A stretch of 64,000 nucleotides of DNA, taken from Sphingobacteriia bacterium. Lineage in GTDB: Bacteria > Bacteroidota > Bacteroidia > Chitinophagales > Chitinophagaceae. Of the stretch, positions 47,936 through 59,521 are shown piece after piece. Under the pieces are notes generated by a model, which did no database searches, was not told the DNA's origin, and was given only the letters and a program-made list of their open reading frames with translations. The DNA lies in assembly GCA_947456855.1 (NCBI GenBank), contig CANGTR010000004.1:1-64000 (forward strand), given 5' to 3'. Each line of letters begins with the position of its first letter. Position 1 is the first letter of the stretch. A program made the position numbers and the translations under genes.

Positions 47936-48721
47936 TTAAAACCCATCTTTTCTTCTATACATTCCACCCCGCCAATTGAATCGAGTTGATTGATATTGTT
48001 CAAATGATTTCTGAACATAATAACCCAATTCTAAATCATTGAGTTGATGTACCAGTTCAGCTGTGGGCCTATATCGAACCATGAATGTATCCAATTCTGG
48101 AGATTGTAGTTTGGTAATTTTTCTTACGAAAGCCTTACTGAATCTACTGTTTACATATTTCTCATTTTCTTCTTCAATTAATCTTTTCTGCAAAGCCAAT
48201 AAACTTGCATTGCGTTTAAAACGGAACATATTGATGATCTCATTTACATCAAATCCTACAGCAGTTCCCGGATTATAGGTAGAGGGTGGTTTTACTATAC
48301 CCAAAGACGGCTTTCTGAAATTAAATATCTTGGCATAGTCTTGCCGATTCATTGCCGAGTCGTATCGATAATAATTATTGCGCACTTTCACTTCGGGTAA
48401 TTGTGCAGAATACACATGAATCATCACATTGAAATTATCCAAATTGCTGATGGTGTCAACCGGATACTTCATAGTAGATTTTCCAATCATTGAAAACCAA
48501 ATTGAATCTGTTGTTTTTACGGTGAGTAAATACCTACCTGTCGAATCGGTGATGGCACCTCTTCCAGAAGTACTTTGTACTGCAACGGCTTCTAATGGTC
48601 TTCTTGCAGAAATATCATATACAGTTCCACTAATGGTAATAAACTGAGCACTGGCTTCACCCAAGAATACCGTATTCAACAGTACCAATAAAATGAAATA
48701 AATGCGTAGCTTTTTGCTCAA
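47936..48721 (-). CDS. Carboxypeptidase-like regulatory (CarboxypepD_reg-like) domain protein
   Basis: ITISGTVYDISARRPLEAVAVQSTSGRGAITDSTGRYLLTVKTTDSIWFSMIG; signal peptide. Confidence 0.85.
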   Translation of the reverse strand: MSKKLRIYFILLVLLNTVFLGEASAQFITISGTVYDISARRPLEAVAVQSTSGRGAITDSTGRYLLTVKTTDSIWFSMIGKSTMKYPVDTISNLDNFNVMIHVYSAQLPEVKVRNNYYRYDSAMNRQDYAKIFNFRKPSLGIVKPPSTYNPGTAVGFDVNEIINMFRFKRNASLLALQKRLIEEENEKYVNSRFSKAFVRKITKLQSPELDTFMVRYRPTAELVHQLNDLELGYYVQKSFEQYQSTRFNWRGGMYRRKDGF

Positions 48722-48802
48722 TGGCCGTTAATTAATTTGTAATATTAAAGCAGCAAGAGCAGAGTACCATCTTTTGTAAAGGAATTAACGCCTTTTTTGC
48801 AC

Positions 48803-49564
48803 TTAAAACTTATGCTCCAAAATATAAGGCAACATTTTACGCCAAGTTGGCCAATCGTGGGTAATATCCGCTCCCCAAACATCTAAATCGTTCCAAATTC
48901 CCTTATCATACAATACTGCTGAGAACCTTTTAGAAGCTTCAGGGTCTTCATAAGAACCGCTACCGGTATAAATATGAATATGGTGGCTAGCGCGAATTTT
49001 TGCTAAATACGATTCGTCGGATAAATTGGGCACATAATGTGTTGGACTATTAAAGTAAACCTGATCATCCCAAAATCCATCGGTGTACTCTGTTAAATCA
49101 TAAACTCCACTCATACTGATGGCGCCATTAATAATATCCGGGCGTTTTAAAAATAAATTCATAGCATGTAAAGCGCCAAAACTTGCCCCACAGGTATAAA
49201 TCATTGTTTCGTTACTGGTATTTGTTCTAATAAAAGGAACCACTTCGTTAAACACATATTCGTTAAACTGATTTTGACGAATGGCTTTATGCGATGGAAC
49301 CATCTTTTTATTCATCCAACTTTCATTGTTCATGCTGTCGATACTAAATACGCGAATTTTTCCAGATTCAATGAAAGGGGCCAAAGCATCAAGCATTTGA
49401 AAACGCTCATATTCCAAATAATCTGCTGCTGCAGTTGGAATTAATAAAATCACAAAACCACAATGACCATAAGATACGATGGGCATTTCTTTATCGAGTG
49501 CAGGGCTGTACCAAGAAGATAGCTGTTTATTCATTTGATGTTTCACACACGCTACGATTTGCAA
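48803..49564 (-). CDS. Esterase family alpha/beta hydrolase (start may be Met at 49531)
   Basis: YTCGASFGALHAMNLFLKRPDI nucleophile elbow; ADITHDWPTWR catalytic His. Confidence 0.8.
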   Translation of the reverse strand: MQIVACVKHQMNKQLSSWYSPALDKEMPIVSYGHCGFVILLIPTAAADYLEYERFQMLDALAPFIESGKIRVFSIDSMNNESWMNKKMVPSHKAIRQNQFNEYVFNEVVPFIRTNTSNETMIYTCGASFGALHAMNLFLKRPDIINGAISMSGVYDLTEYTDGFWDDQVYFNSPTHYVPNLSDESYLAKIRASHHIHIYTGSGSYEDPEASKRFSAVLYDKGIWNDLDVWGADITHDWPTWRKMLPYILEHKF

Positions 49565-49573
49565 ATAGACCGA

Positions 49574-50317
49574 TTAAGCTATACAGGTTTTTTTTATTTC
49601 TTTCCAGAGATCTCTAAAGCATTGTGCTGCATAACTGCTAGCAGCAAAGGTTTCGATCGGCGCTTCATTCACGCCCATTTTTTCTACATCACTTAAATAA
49701 GGGATATAATTTTTAAAAAACAATTTGTCTTTATAAAATTCATTGATGGTTTCGTGGTGTAAATTTTTTCGATGATCTACCATACTAAAAAAGCATTTCA
49801 ATTTACTTAGGTCTACATCATTTTCTTTACAATAGTTTAATACCGATTCAAATGAACGTATAGATAATGTAGTTGGAATATTGGGCATCAAAATCCAATC
49901 AGCCCCAAAAAAAATAGCATCGTGTAAAATGGAGATGCCAGGAGGGCAATCTAAAAAAACAATATCATATTCTTTTTTAACCGAAGAAAGCAATGTAGCA
50001 ATTTTTTTCTTCGACTGTTTCATTTCATTGAGCAGTACATCTGCATATCGAGCAGATAAATCGGCTGGAATGATATCCAGATTGTCGAAATCAGCGTGTT
50101 GAATTGCTTCGGCTAATCCGATTTCACTATTCAATATTTTTTTCGCTTCGTTTTTAATGGTTGAATTAACCCCCAAATAAAATGAAGATGAACCTTGAGG
50201 ATCTAAATCCCAAACCAATGTTTTGTACCCTTCCTTTGCGGCCAAATAGGCCAAATTGATGGTAGCAGCTGTTTTACCAACTCCTCCTTTTAAATTATAT
50301 AATGCGATGGTAACCAT
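49574..50317 (-). CDS. ParA family ATPase (no ParB nearby)
   Basis: MVTIALYNLKGGVGKTAATINLAYLAA deviant Walker A; DPQGSSSFYLG; VFLDCPPGISIL. Confidence 0.92.
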   Translation of the reverse strand: MVTIALYNLKGGVGKTAATINLAYLAAKEGYKTLVWDLDPQGSSSFYLGVNSTIKNEAKKILNSEIGLAEAIQHADFDNLDIIPADLSARYADVLLNEMKQSKKKIATLLSSVKKEYDIVFLDCPPGISILHDAIFFGADWILMPNIPTTLSIRSFESVLNYCKENDVDLSKLKCFFSMVDHRKNLHHETINEFYKDKLFFKNYIPYLSDVEKMGVNEAPIETFAASSYAAQCFRDLWKEIKKTCIA

Positions 50318-50353
50318 ATTAAGCTTTTAGCGTATAAAGAAAGATAGTAAAAA

Positions 50354-51613
50354 TTACAATAAGGCACCAAATAAAAGGCAGGCCAAAACAATAAATGGTG
50401 CAGGAATATGATTGAGCCTAAGTAAAACAAAGGTCATCATTACAATAAAAATATCCCAAAAGGCTGTAGTAAAGTTTCCATCTAATAAGGAAAAGAAAAT
50501 ATTATCTTTTAATAAGTAAGCCGTTGCGCCAGCCATAATTCCCACCACTGCTGCATTAATTCCTTCTAATGAACGATATATAACCGCATACTTTTTAAGG
50601 TTATGCCATACTGGAAAAAAGAATAAAACCAATAAGGCACTGGGCAAAAATATGGCTATTGTACCTACGATGGAGCCTAATAATTGCATCATGGCACCTT
50701 GTGTTCTGAGTGCCATTCCGCCCGTAAATGCCCCAATGGAAAAAACCGGGCCAGGAATTGCTCTTACCATGCCAGATCCAGTTAAAAAATCTTGTTTATC
50801 AATTTTTAATACATCTCTGCCAGTAGTTTGTATATGCTTTGTTTCTGGGCGAGTAACATATTGTTCATACATTAATGGCATCAAAACATCTCCACCACCA
50901 AATACCAAACTGCCAAAACGATAATTGTTTTCGAATACGTTGATGATTTTTTGATTGCTCCACTTATTGTTAGTAGCTGTTTCAGATAAATATCCTGCAA
51001 TACCAAATAGTGTTAAAAAAATGAGCATATTGCCCCATTTAATTTGCTTAGGAGGTATTTCTTTTTGGGGAATACGTTTATCACTAAAATTGGTTGCAAT
51101 GCCCGCCAATACGATTAATCCCGGAAAAATCCATGGCGTTTTAAATGCCAAGAAAGTAGCAATGGTAGCTACGATCATAATAACCCTTGTAATGGTATTG
51201 TGAATGGATAATCCGAAAGTTCTGTAAGATGAGTAAGCAATGAAACCGATGGCCATTGGCTGTATAAATTGAAATACAGCAGCCTTTTTTTGCATGTCGG
51301 CAAAATAATCCAATACAAAAGACAGGCCTGTCATGATAATGCAAGCTGGTAAAATCCATATCAATAAAGTGAGTAAAGCCAACCCGATACCACCCCGCTT
51401 AAATCCAATCAGTGCAAGTGTTTGCGTAGAAGAAGCACCTGGCAATAATTGACAAAATCCGTTGTATTCCATCAATTCGGCTTCGGTAACATCTCTTCTT
51501 TGTTGCACAAAAGTTTTCATCATCATACCAATGTGACCTTGCGGACCACCAAATGCAGTTATACTATGCAAGAAAACTGCACGCAAAAAAGGAATATGGC
51601 GATGAATAATCAT
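50354..51613 (-). CDS. chrA: Chromate efflux transporter (two-domain CHR family)
   Basis: [65 protein letters not shown]. Confidence 0.9.
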   Translation of the reverse strand: MIIHRHIPFLRAVFLHSITAFGGPQGHIGMMMKTFVQQRRDVTEAELMEYNGFCQLLPGASSTQTLALIGFKRGGIGLALLTLLIWILPACIIMTGLSFVLDYFADMQKKAAVFQFIQPMAIGFIAYSSYRTFGLSIHNTITRVIMIVATIATFLAFKTPWIFPGLIVLAGIATNFSDKRIPQKEIPPKQIKWGNMLIFLTLFGIAGYLSETATNNKWSNQKIINVFENNYRFGSLVFGGGDVLMPLMYEQYVTRPETKHIQTTGRDVLKIDKQDFLTGSGMVRAIPGPVFSIGAFTGGMALRTQGAMMQLLGSIVGTIAIFLPSALLVLFFFPVWHNLKKYAVIYRSLEGINAAVVGIMAGATAYLLKDNIFFSLLDGNFTTAFWDIFIVMMTFVLLRLNHIPAPFIVLACLLFGALL

Positions 51614-52554
51614 TTTTTTAATCCTATCTCTCTTAAACGTTCGTCTAAGTATTCTCCAGCTGTGGCATCGGCATAGGCTTTAGGATGTTCATTATCAATG
51701 CAACTTGCTAAACATGCCAAACTCATTTCACTTCTTGGATGTAAAAAGAATGGCATTGAAAATCTACTAGTATGCCATAATTCACGTGCAGGGTTTACAA
51801 CCCGATGTGTGGTACTTCTTAATTTATTGTTGGTTAATCGTTGTAGCATATCTCCTACATTCACCACAATTTGTTCTGGTAAAGAAGTAACGTTTACCCA
51901 TTCCCCTTGCTTGGTTAAAATTTGAAGTCCGTCGGCAGAAGCGCCTACCAATAAGGTAATTAGGTTAATATCTTCATGTTGTTCTGCTCGTATTGCCGAT
52001 TTGGGCTCTTGTGTAATTGGCGGATAATGAATACAGCGTAAAATAGAATTGCCATTGTTTACATACTGATCAAAATAATGCTCATCAAGATGTAAATACA
52101 ATGCAATAGCCTGAAGCAAAGCTTTGCCACTTTTTTCGAAATTGCGATATGCATTGTACAATGTTTGATTGAAAGGAGGTATTTCTGCAACAGAAACATT
52201 TGCTGGATATTCCGATTTGATAGGATCATTGTCTTCTACTGTTTGCCCATATTGAAAAAATTCTTTTAAATCTGGTGCTTCGCTTCCCTTTGCATGCTCT
52301 CTTCCAAAACTGGTATAGCCTCTTTGCCCTGCTAATCCGGGTATTTCAAATTTCAATTTTTTTTCGAGTGGCATTGCAAAAAACTGTTGAACATATTCAT
52401 ATTGATGAGCAATCAGCTCATCAGGAACACCATGGTTTTTAACTGCTACAAAGCCAACATCTTCGTATGCTTTTCCGAGTGCCTCCACAAATGCTGCTTT
52501 TTGAGCTGGAGTTCCGCTGGTGAAATCCGCTAAATCAACTACTGGAATGGCCAT
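51610..52554 (-). CDS. 2OG-Fe(II) oxygenase, isopenicillin N synthase-like family
   Basis: [25 protein letters not shown] (HxD), [19 protein letters not shown]. Confidence 0.93.
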   Translation of the reverse strand: MAIPVVDLADFTSGTPAQKAAFVEALGKAYEDVGFVAVKNHGVPDELIAHQYEYVQQFFAMPLEKKLKFEIPGLAGQRGYTSFGREHAKGSEAPDLKEFFQYGQTVEDNDPIKSEYPANVSVAEIPPFNQTLYNAYRNFEKSGKALLQAIALYLHLDEHYFDQYVNNGNSILRCIHYPPITQEPKSAIRAEQHEDINLITLLVGASADGLQILTKQGEWVNVTSLPEQIVVNVGDMLQRLTNNKLRSTTHRVVNPARELWHTSRFSMPFFLHPRSEMSLACLASCIDNEHPKAYADATAGEYLDERLREIGLKK

Positions 52555-52668
52555 TGCAAATCGTTTTTAGTTAACTAATAAAATAATCGGTAAATTACGA
52601 AACTCAGGTGAAATATGCCAATTAGTGCATAACCTTGCTATTTGGTCATTTTTTATCAACTTTATCAA

Positions 52669-53712
52669 ATGAATTATTGCTCCTTAAAAATAGTCATTGC
52701 TTTAGTTCTTTTTACAAGCATTGTTGCTTGCAAAACCACTCTTATAAATACACAGCCTTTTTCTAAAGAATGGATCAAAGAGCAACCTGATTATGCTGAT
52801 TTAAACAATTGGGCAGCTCATCCAAATAAAAGGGATCCATCAGATAGTGTACCAAAAGATTTATCAACCAATTATCGTCCAGACTCAAGTATAGATGTTT
52901 TTTTTATTCATCCTACTTCTTATTTAGATCCACAAAGACCTTTTGGATGGAATGCTCCACTGAATAATTTGTCCATCAACGAAAAAACCGATAATGGAAC
53001 AATACTTTTTCAAGCAAGCATTTTTAATGAGGTAGGAAGCGTATTCGCTCCACGTTACAGACAAGCCAACTTATCGGCTTATTTTCCTAAATCAGCGGTA
53101 GACAGTAGCAATGCTATGGCTGCATTCGAATTGGCTTACCAAGACATTAAATTGTCTTTTGAATATTATTTATTGCACAACAACAATGGCAGACCAATCA
53201 TAATAGCTTCGCATAGTCAAGGAAGCACCCATGGAAAAAGATTGATCAAAGAATTTTTCGACAGTACCAATTTAAAAAACAAACTGGTGGTTGCTTATCT
53301 TGTAGGGATGCCAATTGAAACCGATTATCTTAGCAATATTAAAGCATGTGTAACACCCTTTCAAACAGGATGTATTTGTAGTTGGCGAACTTATAAGGAT
53401 GGATATGATCCTGCGTTTATACAAAAAGAAACATTTAAAGCAATTGTTACCAATCCGCTTACTTGGGACAGCGGCAAACCTATTGCTAATAGGGATTTGA
53501 ATAAAGGAGGTATATTGTTAAAGTTCAATAAAAAAGTAGAGAAAGTAACCAATGCAACAGTGCATGGAAATATTCTCTGGTCTAAAAAACCCCATTTCTT
53601 TGGCAATATTTTTTATACTACAACGAATTATCATGTAGCAGATATGAATCTATACTACATGAATATTAGGGAGAACGCCGCATTAAGAGCAAAGTTTTTT
53701 TGGAAGCAATAG
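52669..53712 (+). CDS. DUF3089 domain-containing lipoprotein (alpha/beta-hydrolase-like)
   Basis: SIDVFFIHPTSYLDPQRPFGWNAPLNN, PIIIASHSQGSTHGKRLI; lipobox-like SIVACKTT; start at Met 52669. Confidence 0.85.
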   Translation: MNYCSLKIVIALVLFTSIVACKTTLINTQPFSKEWIKEQPDYADLNNWAAHPNKRDPSDSVPKDLSTNYRPDSSIDVFFIHPTSYLDPQRPFGWNAPLNNLSINEKTDNGTILFQASIFNEVGSVFAPRYRQANLSAYFPKSAVDSSNAMAAFELAYQDIKLSFEYYLLHNNNGRPIIIASHSQGSTHGKRLIKEFFDSTNLKNKLVVAYLVGMPIETDYLSNIKACVTPFQTGCICSWRTYKDGYDPAFIQKETFKAIVTNPLTWDSGKPIANRDLNKGGILLKFNKKVEKVTNATVHGNILWSKKPHFFGNIFYTTTNYHVADMNLYYMNIRENAALRAKFFWKQ

Positions 53713-53719
53713 CAGTTAA

Positions 53720-55990
53720 TTAATTTCCATAAACACTCAAAAACTTGATGCGCATAATTTTGAGTTGTTCCCAATTGTAATCGTATTCGGCCAATTCTTC
53801 TCTTGCAACATCCAATGAAGAAGTTTCACAACTTTTAAAGTATTCAATAATTTCTTCTTGATCTACATTATCTAGCCATTCATCAATCGCATAATCAAGA
53901 TTAAGGCGGGTTCCACTTGCAGCAATGGTTTCCATCTCTTCTAATAGCTCGTCTAATTTCAATCCCTTGTTTTTGGCTATTGTTTCGAGCGGGATTTTTT
54001 TGTCTACATTTTGAATGATGTAAATTTTATTGCTACCAGCATTGGCTACGCTGCGCATTACAAAATCATCCGGTTTTTCTATTTCGTTTTCTTCTACGTA
54101 TTTAGCAATTAGTTCTACAAATGGTTTGCCATATTTAATGGATTTTCCTTTGCTAACTCCTTGGCATTTTTCCATCTCTTCTAAAGTGGTAGGATAAAGT
54201 GTGGCCATGTCTTGTAGAGAGTTCTCCAAAAAAATAACAAATGGAGGAAGCGATTTTTTCTTGGCTTCTTTCTGGCGCAATTCCATCAGCATGGCAAATA
54301 ATTTATCGTCGGAGGCAGCGCCTGTTTGAGATGCATTTTCTCCTTCTTCGTCATCGGCATTGGCGTCTTCAAACAAATTATTCATCACAATTTTAAAAGA
54401 AACTGGTTTCTTTAAAAATTTATCTCCTTTTGGTGTTACTTTAATTAATCCATATTCCTCAATGTCTTTCTGCAATAAATTATCCAACAACATTTGCCTG
54501 ATCAAACTGCTCCAGAAATGAGGCTCTTGATTGTTACCGATTGCAAATACAGGAGAAGCATCGTGTCGGAACATGGTATTCTGGGGCGTTAGTTTACCCA
54601 TTAAGATATTCACCACATAATCGGTGATGAATCGGCCATCCAATGCATTCACCACTTTCAATACTTTAATAACTTCGTCTTTGGCTTCAATTTGTTCTTT
54701 CGGATTTTTGCAATTGTCACAGAGCCCACAGTTTTCCGTATTCCAATCTTCTCCGAAATAATGCAATAATATTTTTCTTCTACATACCGAACTTTCGGAA
54801 TAGGCCACCATCTCATCAATCAATTGAGCGCCTACTTCTCTCTCACTCAAAGGTTTGTCGCGCATGAGATGCTCAAGCTTAGAAACATCTTTATGTGAAT
54901 AGTACAATACACAAATTCCTTCTAATCCATCTCTACCGGCCCTACCGGTTTCCTGATAATAATTTTCAATAGATTTAGGAATATTAAAATGGATAACAAA
55001 ACGAATATCTGGTTTATCAATTCCCATCCCAAAAGCAATGGTAGCAACAATAACTTGTACATCTTCGTTTAGAAACTGATCCTGTCTTTTGGCCCTTAAT
55101 TTTTGATCGAGCCCTGCGTGATATGCTACTGCTTTTATTTTATTGGCCACCAACAACTCAGCCAATTCTTCGGTAGTTTTTCTATTAAGGGTATAAATGA
55201 TGCCGCTTTTGCCCTTGTGCTGTGATATGAATTTTACAATACTTTTTACCGTTTGTTCTTTTTCAATTTTTGGTTGAATTTCATAGTATAAACTAGAACG
55301 GTTAAAAGAAGAAATCAACACATTGGGATTTCTTAGCCCTAGATTTTTAAGAATATCACTTTGCACTTTAGGAGTTGCAGTAGCAGTTAATGCAATTACT
55401 GGAATGTCGGGGTTAATAATATCCATCATTTCGCGTAATCGGCGATATTCGGGCCTAAAATCATGACCCCACTCCGAAATACAATGGGCTTCATCTACCG
55501 CAAAAAAAGAAATATTTAAATCACTGAAATACTCCAGGTTTTCTTGTTTGGTAAGGGTTTCGGGGGCAACGTACAAGAGTTTTGTTTTTCCACTATCCAG
55601 ATCTTCTTTTACTGCTTTGATCTGTCCTTTGTTTAAAGAAGAGTTTAAAAAATGGGCAACTTCGTCGTTTTCACTATAGCCGCGCACCAAGTCTACTTGG
55701 TTTTTCATCAATGCTATTAGTGGAGATACAATGATGGCGCATCCGGGCATTATTAAGGCTGGCAATTGGTAACACAAGCTTTTACCACCCCCAGTTGGCA
55801 TAATAACAAAAGTATCTGTTCCATCGAGTAAGCTATTGATTGCTTTTTCTTGGGTGCCTTTAAATTGGGTGAACCCAAAATATTGTTCAAGGGCTCCGTA
55901 AATATTGTATTGGTGAGCTGATATGGGCGCTTTTGTGGAATTTTTTTTGCTACTTGGTTTTTTCTCAGCTGATTTTTTTGTGGTTACCAT
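53720..55990 (-). CDS. recQ: ATP-dependent DNA helicase RecQ
   Basis: FRG-like motif 0, [52 protein letters not shown] Cys cluster [12 protein letters not shown]...CGLCDNC. Confidence 0.96.
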   Translation of the reverse strand: MVTTKKSAEKKPSSKKNSTKAPISAHQYNIYGALEQYFGFTQFKGTQEKAINSLLDGTDTFVIMPTGGGKSLCYQLPALIMPGCAIIVSPLIALMKNQVDLVRGYSENDEVAHFLNSSLNKGQIKAVKEDLDSGKTKLLYVAPETLTKQENLEYFSDLNISFFAVDEAHCISEWGHDFRPEYRRLREMMDIINPDIPVIALTATATPKVQSDILKNLGLRNPNVLISSFNRSSLYYEIQPKIEKEQTVKSIVKFISQHKGKSGIIYTLNRKTTEELAELLVANKIKAVAYHAGLDQKLRAKRQDQFLNEDVQVIVATIAFGMGIDKPDIRFVIHFNIPKSIENYYQETGRAGRDGLEGICVLYYSHKDVSKLEHLMRDKPLSEREVGAQLIDEMVAYSESSVCRRKILLHYFGEDWNTENCGLCDNCKNPKEQIEAKDEVIKVLKVVNALDGRFITDYVVNILMGKLTPQNTMFRHDASPVFAIGNNQEPHFWSSLIRQMLLDNLLQKDIEEYGLIKVTPKGDKFLKKPVSFKIVMNNLFEDANADDEEGENASQTGAASDDKLFAMLMELRQKEAKKKSLPPFVIFLENSLQDMATLYPTTLEEMEKCQGVSKGKSIKYGKPFVELIAKYVEENEIEKPDDFVMRSVANAGSNKIYIIQNVDKKIPLETIAKNKGLKLDELLEEMETIAASGTRLNLDYAIDEWLDNVDQEEIIEYFKSCETSSLDVAREELAEYDYNWEQLKIMRIKFLSVYGN

Positions 55991-56137
55991 CTCTCGAAAT
56001 CTATTTTATTGCTATAAACAGTCTTTAACAAATAAGTTAACTAATATAATCTTTTTTACCTAAAAATGCATCATTTTGTTTGGAATGAATGTACTTTGTA
56101 AATGGGGCGCTAAGTTAACAAAATACAAGCGCAATGC

Positions 56138-56166
56138 TTTGCCTTTGATGTTAAAGTTTACCTTTG
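56138..56166 (+). promoter_or_regulatory. Bacteroidota promoter TTTG-N17-TACCTTTG upstream of kdsD
   Basis: TTTG 56138-56141 and TACCTTTG 56159-56166; ATG 56173 follows 6 nt later. Confidence 0.55.
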
Positions 56167-56172
56167 TTAAAC

Positions 56173-57135
56173 ATGAAATCTACTATCATTCAAACAGCAC
56201 TCGGTACAATTGAAATTGAAACGCAGGCCGTTAAAGGATTAGCCACATATATAGATGATGTTTTTGAACAAATTATTCAAACAATTCATCAATCTAAAGG
56301 CCGATTGATTATTAGCGGAATTGGTAAAAGTGCCATTATTGCTCAAAAAATTGTAGCTACGCTAAACTCTACCGGTACACCATCCTTATTTATGCATGCT
56401 GCAGATGCCATTCATGGTGATTTAGGGATGATTACAGAACATGATATAGTGCTTGTAATTAGCAAAAGCGGAGAAAGCCCAGAAATAAAAATGTTGGTGC
56501 CATTGATTAAAAGTTTTGGCAATACACTAATAGGAATGGTGGGCAATATGGAAAGTTTTTTAGCAAAACAAGCCGATTTAATATTGAATACAACTATTGC
56601 AAAAGAAGCCTGCCCCAATAACTTAGCTCCTACCAGCAGCACTACTGCTCAAATGGTGATGGGAGATGTTTTGGCCGTATGTTTAATGGAGCTCAATGGT
56701 TTTAACAACAGAGATTTTGCCCGTTTTCATCCTGGAGGAAACTTGGGCAAAAGATTGTATTTAAGGGTAGAAGATATTGCATCAAATAATCAAAAGCCAG
56801 CAGTATTGGCCAATGCTAGTTTAAAAGAAGTAATTGTAGAAATTACCGAAAAAAGATTAGGAGTAACCGCTGTAATTGATGAACATGGTGCACTTAAAGG
56901 AATTATTACCGATGGCGATTTAAGAAGAATGTTGGAAAAAACCACCGATATTGGTGCCATCTCTGCAAAAGATATCTTAACCCCAAAACCCATTACAGTA
57001 GACCCTGAAGCACTGGCCATAGAAGCCTTGGATATTCTAAGATCCAATAATATCAGTCAGTTGGTTGTGGCCAATAATGGTATTTATAGAGGTATTCTGC
57101 ACCTACATGATTTAGTCAGGGAAGGAATTGTTTAA
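56173..57135 (+). CDS. kdsD: KpsF/GutQ family sugar-phosphate isomerase (arabinose-5-phosphate isomerase)
   Basis: GRLIISGIGKSAIIAQKIVATLNSTGTPSLFMHAADAIHGDLGMI, SIS plus two CBS domains. Confidence 0.94.
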   Translation: MKSTIIQTALGTIEIETQAVKGLATYIDDVFEQIIQTIHQSKGRLIISGIGKSAIIAQKIVATLNSTGTPSLFMHAADAIHGDLGMITEHDIVLVISKSGESPEIKMLVPLIKSFGNTLIGMVGNMESFLAKQADLILNTTIAKEACPNNLAPTSSTTAQMVMGDVLAVCLMELNGFNNRDFARFHPGGNLGKRLYLRVEDIASNNQKPAVLANASLKEVIVEITEKRLGVTAVIDEHGALKGIITDGDLRRMLEKTTDIGAISAKDILTPKPITVDPEALAIEALDILRSNNISQLVVANNGIYRGILHLHDLVREGIV

Positions 57136-57219
57136 AGAAACAATAAGCAGCTATTAAACTCGTTCAATAATGCTGTACTATTGTATTGCAAAATTGAAAA
57201 AGCAAACAAAATCCAATCA

Positions 57220-58302
57220 ATGAACCAACATCATTACGTAGCGATTATGGCCGGAGGTATTGGCAGTCGTTTTTGGCCAAAAAGCAGAACTTCTTACCCC
57301 AAACAATTTTTAGATATCTTAAATACAGGAAAATCTTTAATCAGGTGGACTTATGAAAGGTATGCGGCTTTTATTCCAAATGAAAATATTTTTATAGTTA
57401 CATCTGATGAATATGTTGACATTGTAAAAGCACAATTACCTGAACTACCTATAGCAAATATTCTAGCTGAGCCTAGCAGAAAAAATACGGCGCCTTGCAT
57501 AGCATATATTTCTTACAAATTATTACAAAAAGATCCTGAAGCATCATTGATTGTAGCGCCAAGTGATCATATGATTCTAGACGGTGAAAACTTTAAGAAT
57601 ATCACTTTACAAGCACTGGATTTTGCAAGTCATATTAAATCCTTGGTAACATTAGGCATTAAGCCTACACATCCAAATACAGGGTATGGTTATATTCAAC
57701 ACGAACCCATGCAAATGGGAGATGGGATTTATAAAGTAAAAACTTTTACTGAAAAGCCTAATTTAGAATTGGCAAAAACATTTTTAGCCAGTGGAGATTT
57801 TTTATGGAACGCGGGTATTTTTGTTTGGAAGGTTAAAAATGTAATGAAAGCATTTGAACAATATCAACCAGAAATGTTTGAATTGTTTGATGCAGAAAAA
57901 GCACATTTTAATACCCCTGCCGAAAAAGATGCCATCAACCGCATTTACCCAATGTGCACCAATGTATCAATCGACTTTGCTATTATGGAAAAAGCCGATA
58001 ATGTATATGTAATACCTTCTTCATTTGGCTGGAGCGATTTAGGAACTTGGAACAGTGCTTATGATAATTTAGAAAAAGATTATTTGGGCAATGCCGTTGC
58101 ATCTCCCAATGTAATAGTGATTGATGCCACAAAATGCATGGTATCAGCCAATCACGAAAAACTCATAGTACTACAAGGATTAGATGATTTTATTATAGTA
58201 GATACAGATGATGTTTTATTGATTTGTAAAAAAGAAAAAGAACAAGCCATTAAAGAATATGTGGCTGAAGTAAAGCGCAATAAAGGCGATCAATATATAT
58301 AA
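57220..58302 (+). CDS. Mannose-1-phosphate guanylyltransferase
   Basis: VAIMAGGIGSRFWPKSRTSYPKQFLDI, TEKPNLELAKTFLASGDFLWNAGIFVWK; start at Met 57220. Confidence 0.94.
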   Translation: MNQHHYVAIMAGGIGSRFWPKSRTSYPKQFLDILNTGKSLIRWTYERYAAFIPNENIFIVTSDEYVDIVKAQLPELPIANILAEPSRKNTAPCIAYISYKLLQKDPEASLIVAPSDHMILDGENFKNITLQALDFASHIKSLVTLGIKPTHPNTGYGYIQHEPMQMGDGIYKVKTFTEKPNLELAKTFLASGDFLWNAGIFVWKVKNVMKAFEQYQPEMFELFDAEKAHFNTPAEKDAINRIYPMCTNVSIDFAIMEKADNVYVIPSSFGWSDLGTWNSAYDNLEKDYLGNAVASPNVIVIDATKCMVSANHEKLIVLQGLDDFIIVDTDDVLLICKKEKEQAIKEYVAEVKRNKGDQYI

Positions 58303-58320
58303 ACGATTGTTAGTTTTTAA

Positions 58321-58352
58321 AAAAAAGAGGGTTGCATAGCTATCCCTTTTTT
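58321..58352 (+). terminator. Possible intrinsic terminator after mannose-1-P guanylyltransferase
   Basis: AAAAAAGAGGG...ATAGCTATCCCTTTTTT, imperfect A/G-rich to C/T-rich stem with T-run. Confidence 0.4.
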
Positions 58353-58390
58353 ATTTATGCCTACATTTGAAAGAACACAAACTACTAATG

Positions 58391-59470
58391 ATGGCTTTAT
58401 TGCGAACAGTTATCACAGGAACGGGCAGTTATATTCCACCGCATATTAAAACAAATAAAGATTTTGCTGAGCAGGTTTTTTATGCAGAAGACCACGAAAA
58501 AATTGCAGCCCCATCTACTGAGATTGTTGAAAAATTCAAGGATATAACGGGCATTGAAGAAAGACGTTATGTGGGCAATGAATTCACGGCTTCGGATATG
58601 GGCGTCATTGCTGCCAAACACGCTATCGAAAATGCAGGTATTGATCCCGAATCAATCGATCAAATAATTGTAGCACATAATTTTGGAAACGTATTAAAAA
58701 ATACGATTCAATCGGATGCTGTTCCTTCATTGGCATCACGCATTAAAAGTGAGTTGGGAATTCGCAATCCCAATTGTATTGCATATGATATTTTATTTGG
58801 TTGCCCAGGTTGGATATTGGGTGTAACACAAGCCAATGCATTCATACAATCCGGATTAGCTAAAAAAGTATTGGTGATTGGTACAGAAACATTGAGCAGG
58901 GTGATTGATCAATATGATAGAGATAGCATGATTTTTAGTGATGGGGCAGGCGCTACAATTGTAGAGGGTATTGAAGGAGATAAAAAATCAAGCGGCATTA
59001 TAGCTCAAAGCATGCAAAGTCATTGCGTAGATGAAGTGAATTATATCAATATGGGAAAATCATATATGCCAGATGCAGATTCTTCCATCCGATATATTAA
59101 AATGAAGGGAAGAAAAGTGTATGAGTATGCAATCAAAAATGTTCCTATAGCAATGAAAGCTTGTTTGGATGAAGCAGGTGTTCATGTAAGCGATGTAAAG
59201 AAATTCTTTCTGCACCAAGCCAATGAGAAAATGGATGAAGGATTTATTAAGGCATTGTTTAAACTATATGGCATCAAAGAAATACCAGCCAATATAATGC
59301 CCATGAGTATTCATTTATTGGGCAATAGTTCTGTTGCAACCATTCCTACATTATATGATTTAGTGCATAGGGGTGAATACGATGAACATCAATTAGAACC
59401 CGGTGATATCATATTATTTGCATCTGTAGGCGCAGGAATGAATATCAATGCAATCTGCTATCGGGTGTAA
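58391..59470 (+). CDS. 3-oxoacyl-ACP synthase III family protein (FabH-like)
   Basis: VITGTGSYIPPHIKTN, AYDILFGCPGWILGVTQANAFIQSG, FFLHQANEKMDE, LLGNSSVATIPTL; start approximate. Confidence 0.88.
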   Translation: MALLRTVITGTGSYIPPHIKTNKDFAEQVFYAEDHEKIAAPSTEIVEKFKDITGIEERRYVGNEFTASDMGVIAAKHAIENAGIDPESIDQIIVAHNFGNVLKNTIQSDAVPSLASRIKSELGIRNPNCIAYDILFGCPGWILGVTQANAFIQSGLAKKVLVIGTETLSRVIDQYDRDSMIFSDGAGATIVEGIEGDKKSSGIIAQSMQSHCVDEVNYINMGKSYMPDADSSIRYIKMKGRKVYEYAIKNVPIAMKACLDEAGVHVSDVKKFFLHQANEKMDEGFIKALFKLYGIKEIPANIMPMSIHLLGNSSVATIPTLYDLVHRGEYDEHQLEPGDIILFASVGAGMNINAICYRV

Positions 59471-59521
59471 ACAATAAGGCGTAAAAAGTTATATATGGTT
59501 GTGCCATAAATTAACAGATAA

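Noticed and set aside
56030-56120. Two TAAGTTAAC words upstream of kdsD
   Set aside because: Short AT-rich words; not distinguishable from chance without a genome-wide count
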